Shown: positions 56,586-64,000 of the stretch, in pieces
How positions within the stretch are numbered: the stretch's first letter is position 1
How the letters are laid out: each line of letters starts with the position of its first letter
Assembly: GCA_963576785.1 (NCBI GenBank)
Contig: OY756144.1
Location: forward strand, 868,001 to 932,000
Origin: Chlorophyllum brunneum
Lineage: Eukaryota > Basidiomycota > Agaricomycetes > Agaricales > Agaricaceae
DNA length: 64,000 nt
Direction: 5' to 3'
The notes under the pieces: generated by a model
The model's input: only the letters and a program-made list of their open reading frames with translations
The model's database searches: none
Told to the model about the DNA's origin: nothing
Translations under genes and position numbers: made by a program

Positions 56586-57135
56586 ATGGACGCTGCCCTT
56601 CTCTCCACCACAGACACCTTCTTCAAGGCTCTCTCTGCAAACCAGCCCCCCCTCAAGCTCCTCGCCTACTTTTCCACCACAAACCCCGTCTCCATCCAGC
56701 ACGCGCCCAGATCCTGTCCCCACCCCCACGCCTCTCGTCTCCACGGCCTCAACGCCATCCGCTCCTACTTTGACCTCCTCGCAACCCACTGGGAACGCAC
56801 CGCAATCACCCAGCACTCCACCGCAGTCAACCCCGTCGCGCGCTCCGTCACCACCACCGCCAGCGTCACCTGGCGCTGGAAGAAAAGCGGTCGGTCCTGG
56901 AACGAAGACTTTACCTGCACCCTCGAGTACGACGACCACCTCAAAATCTGCCATTTCCTGGTCACAACAGAAAGCAGTCCTTCCACATGTGTCATGCGAG
57001 CCATCGACGTAGACTCACCCCTCCCCCGTCCCTCGTCCACCTCCCCCGCAACAAAGTCATCCGTAATCAAGGTCGCCTCGGTATGTCTTTTTTTCTCCTC
57101 CAACCCCTGTACCCTGACTCCCCTCCTAGATGTAG
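56586..57135 (+). CDS. NTF2-like (SnoaL-fold) domain protein
   Basis: Two exons, 56586-57080 and a tiny one at 57130-57135, joined over a 49-nt intron (GTATGT..CCTAG) so that the end reads ..VIKVASM and TAG. The protein is about 166 residues. It starts MDAALLSTTDTFFKALSANQ and continues LKLLAYFSTTNPVSIQHAPR, GLNAIRSYFDLLATHW, TTTASVTWRWKKSGRSWNED and FTCTLEYDDHLKICHFLVTT. The pattern (N-terminal helix, an F-x-x-x-x-P-V loop, then long beta strands with a charged Asp/Glu pair) resembles the NTF2-like cone fold of polyketide-cyclase/SnoaL or stress-related proteins. Any activity is unknown. If the short last exon is not used, the frame instead runs to 57359. Confidence 0.72.
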
Positions 57136-60100
57136 CACATCTAGCCGACAGGCAATCACAAATAGCTAGTTCGGGGCGGCTGTGCTCGGCCTTCGGCCAT
57201 TCTCCTTGCTGCCTCCCCGTCGGCATCTTCCCGCTTTCCGAAATCGCCGACCTTCTTCTCCTCTCTCCCCTCGCAGATGACCTCGGCCGCCGGACCCATT
57301 TGCATTCCTCCCCGACCGCGTCTCTCCGCCACATTCCGCATCTCCTCACCCACATTTAACACCCTTCCGATACCCACGCCTCTCTTGTCTCTTCTTGTCG
57401 CATACCATATTCTCTCCACACACACCCCCATGTCGTCTCTTGCACTTTGTACTTCTCTTGCGATGTAGTCGGTCCCAATGAATAGAGCTTTCCATAAATG
57501 GTTCCTTGCAAGCCTTTTCAGGCTAATCCAGGGTCGCTGACCAACAACCTCTCCTCCGCTTATCTGATCGTTTGCTCTCTCCCCCTCAATCTGCCTCGGC
57601 ATCATTCCCATACCCATGTATCATTCATACTCACGACTTGTTCGCGGGAACATATGGAACACCGACAGCCCTCCTCGGAATCGCATCGTCGAATCCTTCA
57701 ATCTCGGAAGGATCTTCGCGGCCCGATACTGCCCCTCAGCCCACTTTACTTCACACCTCCGTCAATGTGGCGTTTTCTGCTGAGACATCCACTCGATGAA
57801 TATAGCCACTGGGTAAAAGATCGTACAGTCCCTCGGCCATAATCCCCCTTATAGCCGATGTCACTTTAACCCAACCCTTTTGACATACATAAACCGTCTT
57901 TTTTCATTACATACCTAAAGCCTAATCAACTATCTTCCGAGGACCCTTGGCTTAGCGTTTGGGATCAGATAAGATATTAATTTAATCCATCAATGCCATC
58001 ATCGAGTTCGGGTGCAATGGACACCAAGTTGTATTCGTGGATGCGAAGAGAGTCGATATAATGTGCGGAAATCGAGTAATCGTTCCTCCCGATGTCGAAA
58101 CCCACTTGCAACTGCACAAATTTCTCATCGATAAATCCCTACCACCCAATCTCTGAGAGATCGAATGGTGTTCTTACCAGTAAGACTATCTATAGAACCA
58201 TGATCACCGGTCTTGTGATACCCAAGCACACAATTCTCGACCTGGGCACTAATGTGGAGTGGCGGTTATTACCAACTTCGAGCTCTGACTACTCATCGTG
58301 TCAGTACTTCCTCTAACTCGACGCGTGTAGTAAGAAGAGCAAAAATACTACCAGTGGTGTCGAGTAAATCGAGGGACGTAAAGTATTCCCCTATATGTCA
58401 CAAAGGGTTGTTCAAACTGATAATCATATCTATCACAGCATGATTCATTATTACCAAATTAATATCCGAGTCTAGACCACACCCGAAATGCTCACAATGT
58501 TGTTTTTTTACGATATCTCGCATGTCAGGCTCATTACAGTAGTACGTTATTTTCCTTACCGTCGCAAAATACGTAACAAGATTATGTATTTTACCTTAGT
58601 TATCTGTTATCCGAGGGAGGCCCATTTGAACTCCACTTGATGCTCAACGATGTACTTGGCAAGTGCTGCGGATACCGATTCTGCGATAAGTAAGCGAGCT
58701 AGAGTTCTTGGCAGGAGATCATCGCAGGGTCATCATTGGTGGAAACCCGAATATTCAGGAGGTTCACATGGGTTTGAATCAGGGCACCAGCAGGGATGAG
58801 ACTGTTACTTCGGAGTTTTGAGAATAAATTTCGCTATTAAACGAGGTTTGAAGGTGGGGATTTTTATCAACAAGACCTTACTAATTGATAAAGTAATTTT
58901 TTTTTTGGAGTTAACTCATCATAACGAGTCATATATATACATAGGTCAGGGAGATAAGCTCATGCTGTGAATAAATCAAGAACCCATGAAGCTCATAGTG
59001 CTTTTTTCATATCAAATATCTTCAATCCGGTTTGGACAATAACCACCCGCGGGGAGAGCAGCTATTAGTCACTTTTGTCCACCATACACCAAGTTAGTGT
59101 CTCTGTAGGAAGAGTTTTTACCCATTGGGTGGACCGCCTGTCATGTTAGTGACTGAGATGAGGGTCGATCTCTTTAGTAATGACATCGGTGTTGCCCCAC
59201 TTGACTCCCCGACAAACCTGCCAAATGCCTGATGTCAGGATGATCTTGTATTTCGCAACGACCATCAAAGAGTATCCTTTGTATTGTACGATGATCATTC
59301 AAATCCAGAACATTAAGTCCTGTAATGACTAGTTCTGAATCTGACCTGGACAAACACGTTTACGGAAGATTTACTACTTTCCGCAGTGACCAAAGACACA
59401 ACTATGAACAGCCCCCGTCCTCGGTCATACCCTCGGTCACGAACAAACTTTCTCCTTCTCTGCACGATACTAGCGTGTAATTTTAGACAATGTGTGTTTT
59501 TAATGGTTAGAGAAGATTCGAACCCAGTAGATTTGCTTTCTCGAATTCTCGAAGGGTGATTAGCATATGCCCTGACCATAGTGCTTCTATTGTCCTCTCG
59601 CTTTTATTCACAAAGTAGGTACAGCAATGATATGATTGGTCCAGCTGTTTAGTTTGATGATGTGTCGAGTCTCGGAGGTTGTGTACAGTAACTTATTAGG
59701 GAATCTTAAGGAAGAACCATTAACTGCGATGCCGAGTCTCCCTCGTATACCACTTCGATTCACACACACACACCGAGCAACTTTGAGCTTGTGAGTTTCT
59801 TTCTCTCAGGCAGTCAGCAAGTGTGTCATTGAGGAGTACTCAGCCACGCAAAGAAATACTCCGTGGAGTCATCAGTGTTTTGATCAGCAGGACCTGAAGC
59901 TGTAATACGTGGCATACCCCACACGCGTCAAATTCTTTGTTCAATAGGACGCAGTGATCGAGAGGTCAGTGTCAAAGTCAATGGTGACCCCAATTTTGAT
60001 TTCAGGACTGTACAAGGATCGATGTTCAAACAATGTCATGATGTTTTAACTAGCGATTTTTCGAAACAGATGAGGTGGAGCGTTCTGTACGTGTACCCCT

Positions 60101-61522
60101 TCGCCGCCCGGTGCACAGTTCATGACCAACCGCCACGAGAACATTTCCGTCTACTTTCCGTTGAATCATGTGGTCCTACAGTCCACGACCTCCCGACCCT
60201 CATCTTCTTCCCGTCTATCCCCTTTTGATAAATTTTATGTCCACTAACAAGCCTATGATTGGCAGGGGTCACAGTTTCTGTTCCGCCTAGTCGATGTCGT
60301 GTGTGTTCAATTTGAATCCATGTTTTCTGGTCGGGTCTTTACTAGAACAATGCATGCATGCTAGCAAGTTAACAGCTTCCTTCAGCCGCTTGAGTGCCTC
60401 GGGATGTGGGACCAAAAGGTGAGTACATGTGAAGTTGTCAGTCTAACATCGGCGGACTCGGTCGGTTGTACGAGTGATCACAGTCACGGTAATTGTTGGA
60501 CATCCCCTTTACTTGTTCCCTTTCAGCTACACCATATACACCTAACTGCTTACTGAAGCCTCGTCTTCCTATTGCACATCACGTTCTAATCACAGTCTAG
60601 TAGCATCGTTAGGAATCAGTCCCTCTAGTCCTCATCCAAATGAAATCGTTGGTTATTATATTCCTCAACATCAAGTTCCTCCAAGTCCATCCAGGATCAC
60701 CCTTCTCGCCCTATCCCAAATTTTTACTTCTCCAACATGTGAATCCCTGGGTGCGGAATCCCGCTAGTACCCCTATGAATAAGTTCCCCTAATAATTTTG
60801 GTCGGACCTCATCAACGTCAGCATTACAGTCTCTCTATTCTACATGTTAGGCTTCGGTTGACTTTCATTGCATAAACGCAGTACTCGAAGCCCGAAGGGT
60901 GAAGAACCCGACTCGGGATCTTGTAACATCGGCTATCCAACCAAAGCGCAGTCCTTACGGAAACTTGGACAAGACCCATCAACATCCTGTACGACATAAG
61001 CATTGCAAAAAAGCCTGTGATACCTAGCCTTAAGTGTTTGGTGACTTTTTTTTCGTAAAACTTTTAGAACTCCGGGATCTATGTCCGAGTTTTGATGTTC
61101 ACTCTAGATCAGTCTCTGCGCATAGTTCAGCATTCATCGAATCACCCAGCAGGGAATATTCATCAAGAAATGCAGCGTTCTCGTCTGTAAAGTTGTTGGA
61201 GGCTCCTGGTACCCCGTCGGTAGAGTAGTCTCGACCGATCCGTAATGAAAGATGATGCATATCTTGGGAATAGGTATACTCCAAGATCAAAACCACAGCT
61301 CCACAACTAATTCTCGGCATCTCCAAATGGAGAGAAAAGGTGTCGTTATGTGTGGTTCGTTGATGTCCTTTTTTTTGGTTCATTTCCTGTCGGAAGATGG
61401 AGCTGACTTGGCAGACTTGAGTAATATAACATCGCTGTCTGACCAGACGATCCAGCCTCCCATTGGCCTACCCCCCGACTCCAATTTTCAAACGTTTGTT
61501 TGATATTTTTCACTCCGGAGCG
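57136..61522. other. 4.4-kb gene-poor region
   Basis: No gene could be supported on either strand. The 57156-57617 minus frame is an antisense reading of C/T-rich sequence. A CA run occurs at about 59761-59773. At 59505-59580 the minus strand has a tRNA-like T-loop motif but no good cloverleaf. The last 300 bp are the promoter of DUF6534 copy C. Confidence 0.4.
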
Positions 61523-63479
61523 ATGAAAGGACCGGCAGAGATTGCGTACGTTGTCTGCTCTCTGTTTTGCCGATGACTTCTCAACCATGAAGATAGACAT
61601 GGGCCAATGCTCATCGGCCTTGTCTTTAATGTGTTGCTGTATGGTATTATGATTGCCCAGACCTATCTTTATTACACAACATACAAACGGTGAGTGGGAG
61701 CAGTGCTCAAAGTAAGATTACCAACACCTCCTTCCAGGGATCGAACTTGGCTGAAACTACTTGTACGTTGAGTAAGCCCAGGCTTATCGGGGCCCCGGGT
61801 CTCAAGGATATCATTCAGGTTTTTGCCGTTTTCCTGGCGGACACTGTTAACACTATTTTCGATGTTATATACCTGTATGAATCCTTGATATTACACTTTG
61901 GTAGGCTCCTCAATGATTGAAAGGGAACTCGATAGCTCAGGATGGATAACAGGTGACGTTGATTTTCTCCGAAGAGCGAATTGGGGTATGTCTCGTTGGC
62001 TTCTCAAACAATCATCCATCTGACCGTTTGGGATAGAATTTGCAACAGGTAGTGACCAAAGAATTCCAAGGAGCGAAAGTTATTGACTTTTCTTCGCTGC
62101 AATACTTTATAGATCCAGTAACGACGGTAAGCTCAATGAGCTACGTACCAACACGCCCTGACACTTACCTTGTGGATATCAAGGGGATAATCGCACTGAT
62201 GGTCCAGCTGTTTTTTGCTTGGAGAATCTACGTCCTCACAAGGAACGTGATAATGATATCAACCATCGTAGGACTCTCCCTTGCATCAGGAGGTAAAATT
62301 TGTTCCTGGCTCCGCCACTTGCACTCATTGGTCCCAAGCGTGTGCCATCGCCAGCACATATGAAGTTATCATTATCCCAGATTTCATGAAGTTCCAGGAA
62401 TTTAAGGTAAGCAATATCCATTGGCCCTGATATTCCACTCACGGGGTGTGAAGAGCGTCGTGATTATTTGGCTAGCTTGCGCAAGTGCCGCAGATATCAT
62501 GATTACTTCAACCCTCGTGTGGTACTTGTGAGTATTCGACTTGCGCAAGATCTTTTAATACTCAGATTTTGACCAGGGTACGCTTGAAAATTACGGTGTA
62601 GCACAATCTCTCAACTCTCATTCTAGCGGAGCCACAAAACCGGTCTCAGAAGTTCGGATATGATGGTTGACCGCATCATCAGAAGTGAGTGAACCTATCC
62701 TTGTTCGAACCATGTAATGCATAATGATGCTTGCACAGTCACCATGCAGACAGGCCTCCTTACGTCGCTGGTGGCCATCATTGACTTGATCGTGTATCTC
62801 ACAGACGTAAACAAATTTCATCTCTGATTGCCTAAATTTACGCTTACTCGTGCTTTTATAGCCCACTGGAGCGTGAGTGAGGCACCATAGATGAGATCCG
62901 ACAACTAAATACCTGCCCACAGACACCTACTACTTAATTTCCCTCTCTGCAAGCTATATTCAAATTCCTTAATCAGTAGCCTCAATTCACGAGGGGGCTG
63001 GAGATACAACGAAACTTCTGTGGGCGGGCGTGAACGAACCTTCCGTGGGAACACCGGGGAATTTTCTCAAGATTTCGAAGGGATGCGGGGTGGTTGGAAA
63101 GGCGATAGTATGCCCTCGCCTCGGAGCCCCCTGGACAAGGTGACGGCACCTTTGTTCAGCCTGGTGCCTTATATTTGACGACCGTATCTTCCAGGCACAC
63201 AATTATATCGGTTCCTTACTCTCTGGCAATAAACCCAAGCCAGAAGTATTTGTCCATGTTGAGTCTCACGAAATGCGGGACGTTGTTTCCACATCCAAAA
63301 GCACCTCGATGAACCCAGCTCAAGACTCACACGCAAGTGACACCCAGACCACCAGAAACGGCAGTGTTGTCTTCGTTATACCCCCTGTTGAATACCCAAC
63401 CAAAGGCCAGACGAGAGAACCTAGCTTAACTTCACTGGGCGATAATTACTTACCCGATACCAAGACATCCCAAGTTTAG
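61523..63479 (+). CDS. DUF6534 multi-pass membrane protein (copy C)
   Basis: Third DUF6534 gene of the window. ATG at 61523: MKGPAEIA joins HGPMLIGLVFNVLLYGIMIA at a GTACGT intron, the same exon structure as copies A and B. Further exons: FAVFLADTVNTIFDVIYLYE, GDVDFLRRANW, IIALMVQLFFAWRIYVLT, YEVIIIPDFMKFQEFK, VVIIWLACASAADIMITSTL, KTGLRSSDMMVDRIIR, TMQTGLLTSLVAIIDLIVYL. The signature LCKLYSNSLISSLNSRGGW is at about 62946-63002. The tail has KPEVFVHVESHEMRDVVSTS, like copy A, and a longer end that stops at 63477-63479. A short cytoplasmic exon near 63005-63195 may be spliced (the frame there needs one intron before the PEVFV exon). No disabling change is obvious. Confidence 0.83.
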
Positions 63480-64000
63480 GGTAATTTTTCGTTTGTATTA
63501 TTTTGTGGTTATTCAGTAACTTTGAGACATAATATACAATGTTCGCTGTAATATGTCTTTATAACGGTTGCATGATGCCAATTATGAACGGGTGAAACCT
63601 GGCGAGCGGATGCCGTTGGACCAGTGCCGAAGGGACAATTCGAGAGTTGCCCGGTAAGACCTTGTAGTACGGCAAAGAATACCCTTCAATGTCTCTTCCG
63701 CGCTAGGTTCAACGTATGTTACGCGATCGGCCCTCCATTTTCTCTGCGTGGTACCCGGATTCCTGAGCCTGGTCGAGCATGCCCGTGTTCTGAGAGATAT
63801 TATAATACGACTAAATGCCTGAGTACGTCAACGCGTAGTGACGAGCCTTTGCGATGGTGTCCTCTGGATTTACTGGATCTGAGGTCCCTTTGATTGCCCA
63901 GTCCCTTGTCCTAATCGTCTTGTGTCACCAGTAATGCTAGGGAGTTTTTTCATCCGGAAAACGGGATGCATCGACGGGTTGTCAATGTTCGTTTCGGCTG
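63480..64000. other. 3' flank, no gene seen
   Basis: 520 bp after the stop of DUF6534 copy C. An 89-residue frame at 63624-63893 has no domain or good start context. Probably 3' UTR and spacer. Confidence 0.35.

Noticed and set aside
59505..59580. tRNA-like stretch on the minus strand with GGTCAGG..TCTAACC ends and a GGTTCGAATC motif
   Set aside because: The ends pair in six of seven positions, but the T-stem does not pair and no anticodon arm is clear. At best a tRNA relic.
1..64000. CRISPR arrays, prophage, rRNA or insertion sequences
   Set aside because: No regularly spaced repeats and no such genes; the sequence is eukaryotic nuclear DNA.

Overview
The window looks like nuclear DNA of a filamentous basidiomycete, most likely an Agaricomycete. 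Genes are cut by many short introns of about 45-65 nt with GT..AG ends, one reaching as little as 43 nt. There are membrane families that I know mainly from mushroom-forming fungi (DUF6533 and DUF6534). The rest is ordinary eukaryotic housekeeping genes: TAF6, arginyl-tRNA synthetase, a YTH m6A reader and a Bbc1-like actin-patch protein. I see no bacterial, plasmid, phage or organellar sequence, no CRISPR array and no convincing tRNA or rRNA.

Layout. 0-11.5 kb holds a membrane-anchored GH5 exo-1,3-beta-glucanase (+), an MFS permease of the Dal5/Tna1 type (+), a one-exon GNAT acetyltransferase (-) and an unknown membrane protein with a long disordered tail (-). 11.5-20.5 kb is gene-poor, apart from two DUF6534 multi-pass membrane genes that face each other tail to tail. 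20.5-28 kb holds a tandem repeat, an F-box gene (+) and a 1534-residue Bbc1/Mti1-like protein (+). At 28.46-29.10 kb there is a small element with terminal inverted repeats that resembles a MITE. 30.3-40.3 kb holds an RRM+YTH RNA-binding protein (-), a small TRIR/C19orf43-like protein (-) and TAF6 (+). 40.6-45.2 kb holds a DUF6533 gene (-) and an unrecognised multi-exon membrane gene (-). 45.8-47.8 kb is a cytosolic arginyl-tRNA synthetase copy with a frameshift and damaged catalytic motifs. 48.5-51.5 kb is a tandem pair of BTB/POZ genes, the downstream copy carrying frameshifts. 52.5-57.1 kb holds a 1267-residue disordered/coiled-coil protein (-) that shares a 120-bp bidirectional promoter with an NTF2-like gene (+). 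57-61.5 kb is empty of recognisable genes. A third DUF6534 gene (+) closes the window.

There is no single pathway or biosynthetic cluster. The recurring theme is gene duplication followed by divergence or decay: the DUF6534 trio, the BTB pair, the decayed ArgRS and the direct repeats upstream of the F-box gene. Exon boundaries were worked out by hand from reading-frame continuity and splice sites. Where the exon lengths sum to whole codons (F-box, Bbc1-like, YTH, TRIR-like, TAF6, 1267-residue gene, 624-residue gene) the models are strong. Models with many tiny exons (GH5, MFS, DUF6533/6534, unknown membrane gene) are firm in their ends and core exons but not at every splice site.
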